The notes: generated by a model from the letters alone, not told the origin. A DNA stretch of 64,000 nucleotides from Nymphaea colorata (GCF_008831285.2 NC_045139.1:34507706-34571705), one strand, 5' to 3'; positions 1 to 11,129 are shown, numbered from the stretch's first letter. A program made the numbers and translations.

Positions 1-673
1 ACGGTTTACTTTGTATCTGTCAGTAATAACCTAATTTTTTGTAATTTACTCACTTATGGATGATAGGATGAAATACTCCTACTCACCCCAAATGGAAGTC
101 TATTAAGCTTTTAGTTTTTGTTCTTCTGTACATTATGTCTAAAGTGGACTTAATATCATGCTCTAGCCAGTTGGCCCATAAATACACACATAGTGTCCAT
201 AGGAATTTTGACAACTAGAGATGGAGACAAGTATAGGCAACATATGAATAATTATTCACATGGACCCACAAAAAATACTTATTTTTATAGGGACACTTCA
301 GAGCAAGTTTCTTTCATTTATATGTTGATGCTCCTTAAAAATCTAAAATTTATTATTAGTATCTTTTACCTAGAAATTTTTTGTTCCTTTTTGGCAACAC
401 GTCTTTGCAGCACACACTAGACAAACCAACTTTGGTATGCCCCTAGGAACATGGTTTTTTCCTCTGCTACCAAAGACTCATTCACAAGAAAAAAAAAAAA
501 AAAAAAAAATCTTGCGTGGGATAATTGTTCTAGGTTTATTTCTTGTGACTAAGAGTGTATTCCGTTTAAAGAAATCGGTCTCTCTCAGATTCAAAATCAT
601 TTTTGTTCAACCGCATGTCTGGCGTCCCATCACATCACCCTTCCTAAGTCTGCCAAAAGCCATGATTCTGAAA

Positions 674-675
<2 letters not shown>
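1..675. other. gene-free AT-rich stretch
   Basis: No supported gene. The short open frames here have no recognisable family motif. A poly(A) run of about 20 bases lies near 489-509. It is followed by ordinary AT-rich intergenic sequence up to a TA microsatellite. Confidence 0.6.

Positions 676-767
<92 letters not shown>
676..767. repeat. (TA)n microsatellite, interrupted
   Basis: About 90 bases of alternating TA/AT, broken once by TTGAA near 732-736. Both strands translate to meaningless Ile-Tyr runs. It abuts a sequence at 774 that begins TAGGGGTGCAAACC, which looks like the degraded start of a MITE related to the families annotated below. Confidence 0.95.
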
Positions 768-769
<2 letters not shown>

Positions 770-1357
770 AAGTAGGGGTGCAAACCCAAGTCTAACCGAA
801 TCAAACTTGAATTTGGATTCAAATCTTGATATTATTGGGGCTGGTGTATGAAGAAGTTCCAAAATGTTAATACTGAAGTATTTGAAAATTGGAATCACGT
901 GGAAGATCAGAGTAGTTCAAGCCATCCGCCCCTTCAAATTTTCAAAATTCTCTTGTATAAGTAAGGATTCTATGTTTGATGCCTAATCTCCCATCCAAAG
1001 TTTCTGGCGCTGCGTCAGTCAAATGAGCATATTTGTTTGTCTGTATCCCAAGGATCCAGTTCCCATGGGCGCGTGAACTCACATAGTTAACAACATGGGT
1101 GCAGGCCCCGCATGTCCACGTTAGGGGAGCATGGAGTCTGATGCCATCTTCATAAGTTTTCTTTGTTTTTCGTGTTAGCATTTCCAGTGAGTGGTGGAAA
1201 TCCTACCACTTTTCTTGTGTCCTAAGGGTCTAAAGCTGTTTTCGGTGTCGCCTACCAGCTCTTATCCTGCCTGTTATGCCAGCCCCTTTGAAAATATACA
1301 TCTATATCATTTGCTTTATCCGTCGTAATGGAAGTTCAATACAGTGATGGATGTAGG
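768..1357. other. intergenic, no gene seen
   Basis: No supported coding region. The first ~60 bases (774-835) resemble the left end of the Asn/Ile-codon-like 'GAATCCGAATC' MITE family, but no matching right end was found. The remainder shows nothing recognisable. Confidence 0.45.
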
Positions 1358-1700
1358 TAGGGCTGCATGATCGAGCTCGACTCGAACTTGCTTGAAAACG
1401 CTCAGCTCGTGCTCGACTCGTTTATAAACAAGCCTAGTTCAAGCTTAGAGAAATACTCGAAACTATAAATGAGCCGAGTACGAGTTTCAGGAACTCGACT
1501 CGTTTATAGTTTACTTGACTCGCATACGGGTACTCTATATAATATTGCCAAAACCAGTTTCACAAGTTACACGAGTTGAACGAGTTAACGCTTACACGAG
1601 TTGAACAAGTTAACGCTTACACGAGCCACCGAACTCGAACTCGATTTTGTATAGTCGAGTCAAGCTCGAACTCGAGTTTTTTGAACCGAGTCAAGCTTGA
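1358..1700. mobile_element. degraded CGAGCTCGA-rich hAT-like MITE
   Basis: The stretch begins TAGGGCTGCATGATCGAGC. It is filled with short repeats of the CGAGCTCGA / ACTCGAACTC type, the same composition and left end as the better preserved copy at 7391-7726. The right terminus is not clear, so the end coordinate is approximate. It contains no coding capacity, so this is a non-autonomous DNA element or its remnant. Confidence 0.6.
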
Positions 1701-2577
1701 AGATGGTGACATGTTATATATTTGTAGTATCACACTTTGGACAGTTGAACTGAACACTGATGTGTTTTACTAGTGGGATCTTTTTCAACCTCACCAAAAT
1801 TATTACCTTAAAAAATGAAGTTCTACACACTCAATCCATCCTCAATAATAACAATGTCATTATTTTCACTACAGTTCGATATAGTTCTGGACCCTGTGGA
1901 CAAAGAGAAAGAAAGGGGTTTTGACCTCAGGTACGCGCACACCGTGGTACCAAGTTTTCGGAATATTTGGATCTGGATTATACTTAACCTGCTTCTTGCC
2001 CACAGGTCCAAAGAGCCAACAGTTTGGGATATGGAGGGTTGGCTTCTCAAACAACAAGCGGAAAAGCCAAAATTACTGTGGGATGAAGCTGCATGCACGA
2101 CCCATGATTCATCAAATCAAGGGAGAAAAAGTGGGCCGGTCTGATTCTTAACTGTTCAGTTCTACAGAAAGCAACAAGACAATTTCATGGCAGGAACAAG
2201 TTGGAGTCGAGCTTTATGTGCACACCACAGGTGTAGGCCCCAACTTTGGTGAAGAAGCACGTGAGTTGCTAGATATTTTGCCCATTGAATATGTTAGAAT
2301 AATGAAACTTGTAAAATATGATCCAATATGGTGTGGTCATCTGGACCCTTTAATTTTTCAATGAATTTATTTTCATTTAGTGATCAAACTTTTGGCTGTT
2401 ATTTAGAAAATAGGACTGCTTTTTCTTAATTTGCTGATCAAATGCCATTGGTTTTTTGAAAATGTCTCATTACCTTCAACTGAGTCGCCAAGTAAAGATG
2501 AAGCAGATGATAATGATAATAATAGGTATGCAAGGCTTTCACTTACCACAAAGTTTTTCTGTTAATCTTGCTTTACA
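1701..2577. other. intergenic, no gene seen
   Basis: Open frames near 1815-2151 exist on both strands, but none shows a family motif, a plausible start context or splice-linked continuation. I see nothing functional here. Confidence 0.5.
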
Positions 2578-3025
2578 TAGGGATGTTGATGGATCCGATT
2601 TGAATCAAAGATATAGTTAACCTTATGTGTTTTTTTGGATATTCACATGTTGGGTTCAAATTCAGATTCAAATAAGAACAAAAAAAAAAAATCATATTGG
2701 AATCCCATTTCACAATCAATTTCAACCCAAATCTGATTTTTACATTCACATCCAATTCCAAATCCAAAATTTAAACCCAAATCTAGACAATTTTCAAAAT
2801 GTAAGGGTGATGGATATAAGAAATTTGTTAAAAATAAATCCCTATGCGAATCTGAATTTGTTTGGATATTTATATATACCTGAATTTGAATGCAATTAGA
2901 TGTCATTTTTTAAATCTAAAATCTGAACTGATTTCTTAATCAGAGATCATTCTTTTTTTGTATCTGATTTTTTGGGAATGGTTCGAGCAAATGTTGGATC
3001 CAAATCAGATATATTAGCATCTCTA
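2578..3025. mobile_element. hAT-like MITE, TAGGGATGTCA family
   Basis: The left end reads TAGGGATGTTGATGGATCC. The right end, read on the other strand, starts TAGAGATGCTAATATATC, so the termini are imperfect inverted repeats. The interior consists of GAATCCAAATCC-like short repeats. Flanking octamers GCTTTACA and CTTTTACA could be a decayed 8-bp target duplication (6 of 8). It belongs to the same family as 4348-4753 and 54814-55132 and has no coding capacity. Confidence 0.7.
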
Positions 3026-4347
3026 CTTTTACACAGTACTTGGAATTACGTTTCAACCCGCAATAAAAACTTGGGATGCTGTTTATTTTCAAACGCATAG
3101 TAGTTCTTAGTCGTATAATTTTCATATAACAATTGCTAGCAACTGTTGATCCACATTAAAAAGGGGAATGAAAAGGAAAGGCGTTGTTATTTTGTCATTG
3201 GCTGTTGATGCTTATTTTCTTAAAAGACAAAATTAGCGTGGAATGCAAGACTTCCAATTGATGATCAACCACCTTATCAGCACTCCTAGTTGTATACTAT
3301 GGAAGACATTGTCAAAATAAGAGACAACCAATCTTTCTCCCTCTCTCTCTCTCACATGTTAGATGTTGTCGTATGGTTAAAAATTAAAAACTATTGAAAG
3401 CACCACCAAAGCATTGCTAAAAGTATCATGCATTGTAGTGGCACCACAAACCATCATTCATGCTTTTGTGCTGACTTCTTTTAGCAATGCATTTTCAATT
3501 TTTATCCATTCACCAAAATCCAACATCCAATGAATTTGAACACTTCCTTATATATATATATATGTGTGTGTGTGTGAATGTGCATAAAAAAATTGGTCGG
3601 TGACTCTAACTATGTAACGTCACCCAACTCACTCATGAGGGTCATCTAAATAAAATGAGGAGGAAAAGGTAATACACATTTTTGTCATTTGGTATTAGTT
3701 CACACATTTTTTTTTCTTATTTTCTTTCAATCATCCATCACGATGAATTGGACGTCTTTGATGAGTGATCTGAGTAACTATTAACAGCTAGAGTTACTAT
3801 TATATATATATTAGAATAATCTAAGGGTCCTGGTGCAACGTAAGATGGGAAGCACCTAGTACATATGAGACCATTAAAGATGAATGAGAATGTATTTCAA
3901 CCATAAGCACTTCCCTTAGAAAACAAAGCAGAAATTTTATTGCATTTGTTGGATTACAATTAGAGAAAGTGGCAAAGAAAGCACACAAGTCATCAATCCA
4001 AACAACTAAGTATTTAAAATTTTTGTTCTTGCTTTCATCATCAGGGAAGGAATCCTAAATGCTATCCTCAATATCTTCATGGTGGCCCACCTATATCACA
4101 CTACAAATGGTTCTAAGGAGGAGAGATATCCGGAAGAGGCTCAAACCCCTCCCCCTTAACTAGAGTGTTTCATATCCACCATTTGCAATCTAAAAAAGCA
4201 GTACCCACAGAAAACGGTGCCAATAGAATATCCAAGATATCAAATTCTCAATTAAAAAAAAAAACATTTATTTACCTACATTATGATATATAATATATAT
4301 CATGCAACGATAAGGACCCAAAAAGTTTCTTCTGTTGCATATATGCT
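3026..4347. other. intergenic, no gene seen
   Basis: AT-rich sequence with a TA/TG microsatellite near 3551-3575 and a short TA run near 3801-3810. No coding region, RNA gene or complete repeat was recognised. Confidence 0.5.
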
Positions 4348-4753
4348 TAGGGATGTCAACGGATTGGACTCGGATCGGATACATCCTAAATTATATCCGC
4401 TTTTTCGGATATTCACATATTCGGATTCTAATTTGAATAAGGAACAGTTATATCTGAGTCTGAATCCAAAATCCAATTTTGCAATCCAAATCTGTTTTTT
4501 ATATTTATATTTGAATCCGAATCCAAATTTTGAACCAGATTTAGCCCATTTTCAAAATTTAATAGCATTAGATGCAGGATATTTGTCTACAAATAAATTC
4601 GATCTGAATCCGCATCTGATTGGATATTTATGTATATCTGAATCTGAATCCGATCTGATTTCTTAATCAAATATTAAATTTTTTGCCATGTCCGATGTTT
4701 TCGGATCGAATCGATCAGATATCCGATTCAGATCGGATAGATTGACATCCCTA
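4348..4753. mobile_element. hAT-like MITE with intact 8-bp target duplication
   Basis: This is the best copy of its family. It starts TAGGGATGTCAACGGATTG and ends ...TAGATTGACATCCCTA, giving terminal inverted repeats of at least 11 bases. The termini fit the hAT consensus start (T/C-A-R-N-G). It is flanked by identical octamers TATATGCT at 4340-4347 and 4754-4761, the target-duplication length expected of hAT transposases. The interior is built of GAATCCGAATC-like units and has no transposase, so it is non-autonomous. Confidence 0.85.
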
Positions 4754-5449
4754 TATATGCTCCAAGTCATATTGATGCACACATCGTAGTAAGTATGCAC
4801 ATCAATGTGGCTTAACACTAAAACCGGACTTTACTACCAAGGTCTGAAGTCTTACAACTCAATGTCATGTCAATTTAGGAGATAGAAAGTGAAATTTGTT
4901 GAAACGGAATCAATACTTTATATTGTTTAATAGGTTACATGCATAACAAAACAGAAGCTTAAATCCTGCAGTTAGCAACATGTACGTGTTAGAGACAAAC
5001 GGGTTGATGATGATAAAGGGACTAAAAACAACATCTTCTGTATTCACCTTAAAGAAACATTTATCAAGAATATTTATTGGGTTGTCCAGAAGATATCATC
5101 GTTACAACTTACGATAAAGAGTGAGATTTCGCTATCAAGTATGTGCTTGAAAACTTGCATTAAATCGAAACAAATATAATCAAGGGAAACTGTAAGGCAT
5201 TATTACAAATAAACCAGATGCTCTATATTATATATATTGTGCTTATAACAGTTGGATGTTTTATTATTAACAATTTTGCCGGACGTTAATATCTATTATG
5301 ACTCTATTTTATGTTTCACAAACCTTCATATCTTGTACTTAACAGTGCATGATTATGTTTTATTCAGTTCACCTAAAAAATAAAATAAATATAACCGAGC
5401 GCAGCCCCATTGAGGTCGTGTATCTTTCTCATGGACACTCAGCTCTATG
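4754..5449. other. intergenic, no gene seen
   Basis: AT-rich, without a recognisable gene or complete repeat. Confidence 0.5.
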
Positions 5450-5565
5450 CGCATCTTCAATTTTAATGCTGAAATTAGGTTAATGTATAACAATGTTTTA
5501 GGTTCTCTAAGCGCACCTTGAATTTTAATGCTGAAATTAGGTTAATGTATAACAATGTTTTAGGA
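5450..5565. repeat. 62-bp tandem duplication
   Basis: Two adjacent near-identical units share the core AATTTTAATGCTGAAATTAG followed by the same ~28 bases, at about 5459 and 5521. They are joined through the related strings GCGCATCTTC and GCGCACCTTG. The high identity suggests a recent local duplication. It is non-coding. Confidence 0.85.
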
Positions 5566-5867
5566 GTATAAGTATGCTCATGACATGATCCGGAAAAATT
5601 GTATACATTAAGTTTAATAGACGCATGGTAATAAGGGCAAAAATCTAGGAGGCATTTGAAAGTAAAGAGATGCTAGCCAAGGAGGCTGTTGCTCATTATA
5701 TATGCCTTTGTCAATCATGGACTGGTAAAATGTCTCATGTAATGCTCAAAGAAAAAAAATACCTACAATGATTATGTAGTCATAGATAAGTCCGATTTAA
5801 GAGACAATGTGCAATTCTTGTGTAGCTTAAAAATTTCTGATAATGATTTCTACTTAGTTTATGAACT

Positions 5868-6075
5868 TAGGGGCTGTTTGATATATCTAGAATTATGGAA
5901 TTTTAGAATCAAAAGGCTTATTTGTAAAATTATTAAACAAACAAGGTATTTTGTTTCTGGAATTAGGAAACTAAAACTTGAAATTTTGATTCCATTTCAG
6001 TTTGAGGAGGAATTATGTTTCCGAAATTTTTAATATTGAATAAAAATTCCAACCATCGAATGCCCCCCTTATAGG
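5868..6075. mobile_element. MITE-like element with G-rich/C-rich ends
   Basis: It starts AGGGGCTGTTTGATATATC and ends ATCGAATGCCCCCCTTAT, forming an imperfect inverted repeat (roughly 11 of 14). It surrounds AT-rich sequence with TGGAATTTTAGAATC-type motifs. This is the common plant 'GGGGCGTTTGGT' MITE pattern. No target duplication is clear and there is no coding capacity. Confidence 0.5.
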
Positions 6076-6186
6076 AGTATGATTTTGTGCAGCTTTCATT
6101 TTCAACCAGCATAGTTGATGGATTCAATGTACAAGTTTTTATTTTGAAAATGACTACATGAAAAGTACCTCATAAGTTCCCTCAAG

Positions 6187-6410
6187 AGGTATAATGTAGC
6201 TGGTCCGATTAAACACCTGTAGGAAGACAAGTATGTAGTTCGATTCCCATGAGTATTATGATCATGTGTCTTAAGGTGGTGGGGCACAACATCGATGTTA
6301 AATGGTACACTGCTGCTACCACTAACACCGGTGCAGCTCAAGACTCCAGAGGCAAAGGGAATCGAGCCTTGTTCTGGGTGGTTGGAATGAACCTCTAGCT
6401 CACCCAAAAA
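6187..6410 (+). mobile_element. tRNA-derived SINE, diverged full-length copy
   Basis: The head resembles a tRNA: GTAGCTGGTCCGATTAAACA occupies the A-box area and TAGTTCGATTCCCATG is a good pol III B-box. The body then matches the reverse complement of the copy at 14117-14354 over its whole length (for example GTGTCTTAAGGTGGTGGGGC and CCGGTGCAGCTCAAGACTCC). It ends ...TAGCTCACCCAAAAA. Flanks AAGTACCTCATAAG and AAGTACCCCTTAA look like an eroded target duplication. Confidence 0.75.
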
Positions 6411-6593
6411 GTACCCCTTAATGTTCTCTTAATGCAAATTTTATAAATCATGCTAATTAGATTTCCCAAGTACAATTGATCAAGAAAAATATGAAAAAAA
6501 ATGTGTACAGATACTTGATTTTGAATGTAAGACCTACATCCTTCAATTTCACACTAATGACTAGAGTGCACAAGAAGCATCGCATACAAAACT

Positions 6594-6785
6594 GAGTGGC
6601 AGAGCTAGAAATTTTTTGTTATGGGGTATTGTTGTAGAAATTCTCATTTTTGAAGGGGTACAAGATATATAAATGAGTAAATAATCGTAAGACATCAATA
6701 TAAAAATATGTGAAAATAACTAAAAATTTTGTTGCTGGCGTGGGCAACTGCCCACACCAACCTATATGTAGCTCTGCTATTGCCA
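6594..6785. repeat. dispersed 'GAGCCA' repeat copy
   Basis: It begins GTGGCAGAGCTAGAAATTTT and ends near ...ATGTAGCTCTGCTAT, with GGCAACTGCCCACACC shortly before the end. The same ends (GGCGGAGCCAGG ... CTGGCTCCGCCC, in variants) recur at 8405-8546, 16646-16818, 24525-24690, 51127-51307 and 55695-55848. It is non-coding and probably a family of old MITE-like elements. Confidence 0.55.
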
Positions 6786-7390
6786 AAACCAGAAACTAGT
6801 GGGAATCAATATTTTAAGTGAAATGAAAATTAGAATGTACCTTCAAATTGAGAGTTAATTCAGGGACTATTATTTCCTTTATCAAAGGTACAACGCAAAC
6901 ACACCATCCAGCTCCGATTACTTGCTCCTAGCACTCCTTTTCATGACAAATTTTCACTAGTTCCTCCAACTCAAGACAACTGAAAAATGATAACTAGGAA
7001 TATAAGTAGAACAACATTTAGATTAAATCAGTTACAAATATTTCAAGAGATTGGAGAATTCCTTTGTGACAAAGGTACAAACAAAAAACAAAGCAAAGAA
7101 CAATGAAGTTTCATTTATCAAAATTGTCAAAGCATCTTGCAACTCTAAGATTACCTCAAAGCTATCCATTACTCAAAATGTTCAACATCAAAACTCCATC
7201 CCCTTTGTAATTTGTTAGTGCATGTAATATTTGTTCATATGTGATTCTATCTCTTTTGTGGTAGCAACAGTAATAGAAAAGTGCGGTAGAAAATGTTGGT
7301 TAACTGCATTTCCTATATATGGCCTTATGGGTGGCGTGAAAATATCATAATGATGAGTTACATGATAAACAATGCAGAATTAGCCATGAC
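6786..7390. other. intergenic, no gene seen
   Basis: No recognisable gene or complete repeat. Confidence 0.5.
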
Positions 7391-7726
7391 TAGGGCTGCA
7401 GTACTCGACTCGAGTCAGAAAACTCGAGCTCAAGCTCAGCTCAAACTCAAGTTGATCACTATAGAATAGACTCGAGCTCAAGCTCGAGCTGGACTCGTTT
7501 AACTCATTTAATTTGTTTTTGTTATGTCTGTCTTGTTTCTTGTAACTTGTTTAACTCATTTAACTATTCTCTAATTATATTTCTGCATTCATTATGTGGT
7601 CGAGTTTAATCAAGTCGAGTTCTTACAACTTAAACTCGACTCACTTAACATTACAAGCATACAATCGAGTTTTGACGAGCAAGTTCAAGTCGAGCTCGAG
7701 CTGACTCGACTCGTTGTGCTGTCCTA
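7391..7726. mobile_element. hAT-like MITE, CGAGCT-rich, with target duplication
   Basis: It starts TAGGGCTGCAGTACTCGAC and ends ...GTTGTGCTGTCCTA, so the ends are imperfect inverted repeats. The interior is packed with CGAGCTCGAG/ACTCGACTC motifs. Flanking octamers GCCATGAC (7383-7390) and GCCATGGC (7727-7734) match at 7 of 8, consistent with hAT-type insertion. The family is shared with 1358-1700. It has no coding capacity. Confidence 0.75.
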
Positions 7727-7738
7727 GCCATGGCCTAT

Positions 7739-7755
7739 GGGGGGGGGGGGGGGGG
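7739..7755. repeat. poly(G) run
   Basis: Seventeen consecutive G residues directly after the right target duplication of the preceding MITE. It could form a G-quadruplex or be a length-variable or error-prone site. Confidence 0.9.
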
Positions 7756-9391
7756 ATTATGGGAGGATGTGAAAAACTCATTCTGCAACAGGAAGTGGGT
7801 AGAAAATCATAGAGGAAGCCAAACATTGGTTACTGACTGGAATTTGTTATGACCCTTGGCCGTCCTTTAATGGAGGTGAATGGTTTATTATGACTATAGA
7901 TGTGATTAGGGATGGTATGCAGAAATGTATTGTTACAGTCAGGAATAAAGTAACTGGTGTGGTTTATATGAAGGTGAGCTGACTGGATAAACACAGGCAT
8001 GTGAAGGCTCATTCTTTTTCTGATGGACCTCTTTGATCGTTGATGCAGAAAAGACTAACTAAATTCACTCTTAAAAATCAAGATGTCTAAGAAAACTAAA
8101 GTCTAAAAAACAAAATCAAATAAAAGAAATTCCCTTCTAGTGTGCCGCTGACTGGCAACCGCTAACTGGTCATGTCATGAAACTTGTGATTGCTATCACG
8201 ACCCAATGTGCTACTTTTTTAAACCATAAAGGTCCCAAAGCCTTTTTGATGAACCTCAGGGATGAGAGGCACATAAAGGGTAATGGCTTCTCTTTGGGGC
8301 GGTGAAAAATACCACTTGCTCTAAATAAATAAATAAAAAGTATGGTGTTTTTCCTTATTTCCACTACCTTCGTGGAACTATAAGAGAAAGGATTGCAAAA
8401 GTTTCTAAATTTTGACTAGGGCTGAAATATCATTTTTCAAAATTTTTATATAGAACAAGTGAAGTTTTCTAAAATTTACATGTATTTAAAAAAAAAATTG
8501 AGATGGGCCAGGGCCCATGCGGGCCCTACTTTGGCTCTGCCCCTACATATTGATACCAATGGAACTGGTCGCAACCCACAATTCATACGACAAAGCCTTG
8601 AGCTTAGTAAAATTTATAAGAAGCTATGGAAGATTTCATACCCTTACAATTGATAACTTCATGTGAAATCTAATGGGAGTGAGGGTGTTTAGTCGAGCTG
8701 ATCAATCTCTCGATTCAATACATACATCTGTTGTGTTTTTAAGAGCATAAATAATAGTTTGGTGAGTGGGAGGAGTATTTCTTCTCACGGCCCAACAAGA
8801 AGGCTTCCACCCTTCTTCCCATGTCTTAAGTCTGCTTTCAGTTTTATGGGATGGCGCTCATGTTATGTTTCAACTAGCATATCGGTGCTCTTATTTTACT
8901 TTACAATACAGGAAGTTGATGCCGTAAGAATTTGAAATAGACACTGAGCTCCTATCAGCCCCCACCCCATCCGTGTGCTAACCCTTTCGAGGATAAGGGC
9001 ATAAATAATAATTACTGATAACTCATTAACAAATGAACTTAAAGTCTAAAATAAAAGCATGACATTGCATGTCTCCCAAAAATGGGACCGAATGTAAACT
9101 TCAGGTGTTTCCAATCGACCCATCAATTAACATTACAAGTATGCACCAAAGGGGGTGTGGAGGTATTTTTTGAATTTTCTTTATAAAATAATGGGTATTT
9201 TAGACTTTTTGAGAATACTTTTTTACCATTCTAAAAAGTTTCTTTTTCTTTTTAATTTTAATGAAAACATTTTGGTCATTGCACATGACTTCTATGCATA
9301 AGGTGTGTACGTCGGCTCATAGCATACATTTTTGTTGGCATTACGGCATGATCAAATAACGATCAGAAGGGTCCTGTCACTGTAATCTCAC
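7756..9391. other. intergenic, no gene seen; one dispersed repeat
   Basis: No supported gene. Positions ~8405-8546 look like a copy of the 'GAGCCA' repeat family: it opens GACTAGGGCTGAAATATC and closes with TTTGGCTCTGCCCCTAC. The rest is AT-rich intergenic DNA. Confidence 0.5.
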
Positions 9392-9528
9392 GAGATAAAA
9401 TCAAATTAGTTTTACAAAACTGCTCTTCTTAAAGCCTATTTCAAAATAAAATCCTGAAAAAGATAAAATGAAATTAGTTTTACAAAACTGTTCTCCTTAA
9501 AGCCCATTTCAAGATAAAATCTTGCAAC
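9392..9528. repeat. 68-bp tandem duplication
   Basis: Two adjacent units begin GAGATAAAATCAAATTAG (9392) and AAGATAAAATGAAATTAG (9460). Both continue through TTTTACAAAACTG and AAAGCC(T/C)ATTTCAA. A few substitutions separate them. It is non-coding. Confidence 0.85.
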
Positions 9529-10190
9529 TGTATCAAATCCTTTTCCGCTCTTATAACCATTACGGGAATATGGTGCCTAACACATCGTAAAATAATTAAT
9601 TACAGTTACCCTTTTCATTAGTTAATTTGAAAGCTACAGGGGGTGGGGGCTCCATGATTTTGGTTGCAGGGCATTGATTCAAAAATCGTAATTTTAAGTA
9701 TACCATATATAAATAATCAAATAATTAAAGGTAGTAATGTGAAGATAAATATATTTGTTGAGCTGGTGCCGACAACCGCTAATTTCCCCCGACATGGGAC
9801 TCTGCCACTAAAGGTGAGTCATGAAGTGAACCCAAAAGTGACTATGAAGAAGATATTCTTTCCATGCCTTCTCGAAATAGTATTCATTACTATTGGAATG
9901 AGAATGAGAAACCAGATATACTTTAAGTTTAATTCCTTTGTAAAGATTATCCTAATTTAATCCATTTATTTATTCAGACACGGTTCGTTTTATTGCATCA
10001 AAGACTTTCTTGTCCAATTGAGATGAATAAGTTGGTCTTCCAAGAATTTTTTAAGATATTGGATGAAAAATTTTCAAGTGCATGCACAAAGTCACGAATA
10101 AGATGAAAACATGGATTAATGTTTTGCTGTTCTAACAAATATATTATGATGAATGTGTCCGCGATGCATTAAGGTGTAGTCTTTCAGCTT
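9529..10190. other. intergenic, no gene seen
   Basis: An open frame at 9664-9960 (98 codons) has no recognisable motif. Nothing else is supported. Confidence 0.5.
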
Positions 10191-10375
10191 CTGGGTGAGG
10201 GAGAGGTTAACAATCCATCACTCGAAAAAGGCTCAAAAGCTCCCCAATCCGTTTGCTTCTTTGTGTCAAGGTTTAAGTAGGCAACTGCCTTCAACTCGAT
10301 GGAGCACCACACCTTCAATGGTCCAAGGAGTAGCATCTATTGGAATCGAAGCAAAGACATATCACCTAATGATAT
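10191..10375 (-). mobile_element. decayed SINE copy
   Basis: This is the same family and orientation as 14117-14354. It opens GGGTGAGGGAGAGGTTAACA, the complement of the SINE tail region. It continues through GGAGCACCACACCTTCAATG and ends with TTGGAATCGAAGCAAAGACA over the B-box region. Similarity is visible but heavily eroded. Confidence 0.6.
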
Positions 10376-10399
10376 GATCTATTTTTGAGTTCATACCTT

Positions 10400-10680
10400 A
10401 GTTCGATGAAAACAAAAGGTTTCAAACATTAAGAATTAGGACAACCAATTACTTTAACAACTTTTTTTTATACGCGCTCTCGAAAATATCTCTCACAATT
10501 TTCAATACTGAACAAAAAGTGTTACAATATGCTTCTCTTAAAACACACACGTCCACACATGTAAGAGTTCAAGTCCGAGCGTTGAACTATGTTATGTTAC
10601 CAATATAATGATTTGACCCATTATCGGGCTCAAGCCCTTGGTCTAATGGATTCCAACCCACTTTTTAACCGTTTCACTTT
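10400..10680. repeat. dispersed repeat shared with 58,292-58,680
   Basis: Shared landmarks, in the same order as the far-right copy, are GACAACCAATTACTTTAACAAC, then a variable AT-rich stretch, then GTCCGAGCGTTGAACTATG, and finally CGGGCTCAAGCCC followed by TAATGGATTCCAA. The other copy has ACAACCAATCACTTAACAAC, ATCCGAGCATTGAACTGG and GGGCCGGGACCCC. No coding capacity or terminal structure is visible, and the class is unknown. Confidence 0.55.
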
Positions 10681-10860
10681 CAATTCCAATCTAAAAAAAA
10701 AAGTTATAAACCCAAACAAAAGATCAAAACCAGAACAAAACCTAAACCCTTAAAAGATCCGTCGCACATTAAACTGTTGAAATTACATGTCGCTGATGCA
10801 TCCTTGTCTCGACCACATATTCAGCCACTCCTTGATGCAAGGTCTTCGAACTTAGCCGTA

Positions 10861-10975
10861 TTTTTTTTTATGTATAAATAAAGAAAGGAAGGCATTTGTC
10901 TCGCCCAACCTGATTCGAACCAACCAACTGGAGGCACCAGCCCACTAGGTTCATTCCTTACCCCTTCGACCCCCT
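10861..10975 (-). repeat. possible tRNA-like SINE fragment
   Basis: Read on the minus strand, it has CTAGTGGGCTGGTGCC followed by TTGGTTCGAATCAGGTTG. These resemble pol III A-box and B-box sequences spaced as in a tRNA. It is followed by an A-rich stretch (the T-rich 10861-10880 on the plus strand). It does not fold into a credible tRNA by eye, so a SINE remnant is the better guess. It also contains AGCCCA (10939-10944), a site II-like motif upstream of MAK16. Confidence 0.35.
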
Positions 10976-11082
10976 CCCTCCCTCTTTCATTTCCGTCGTC
11001 CTCCCGAGGCGCCGTTATCGCAGGTCGGCGTCTCTGGTTCCTGTGGAGGCGTTCGAGGGTTTTTGTGAGGTTTTTGATCTGT

Positions 11083-11129
11083 GGGGTTTAGGGCTCTCTT
11101 GAGGTTCCGCTTCTAAAGAGTTTAGGGTT
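11083..11129 (-). promoter_or_regulatory. telo-box-like motifs upstream of MAK16
   Basis: Two TTTAGGG strings occur just upstream of the MAK16 ATG: GGGGTTTAGGGC at 11083-11094 and TTTAGGGTT at 11121-11129. Their complements (CCCTAAAC, AACCCTAAA) overlap the plant telo-box AAACCCTAA. Telo-boxes are known to be enriched in promoters and 5' leaders of plant ribosomal-protein and ribosome-biogenesis genes, which fits MAK16. Functional use here is inferred. Confidence 0.5.

Noticed and set aside
437-898. Open frames rich in Ile-Tyr on both strands
   Set aside because: They are translations of the TA microsatellite and have no coding character.
2573-2906. Overlapping open frames rich in Asn, Pro and Asp on both strands
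   Set aside because: They are produced by the GAATCCAAATCC-type interior of a hAT-like MITE; the same happens at 4283-4666.
10905-10960. Possible tRNA gene on the minus strand
   Set aside because: A- and B-box-like strings are present but no complete cloverleaf can be formed by eye; treated as a SINE-like fragment.
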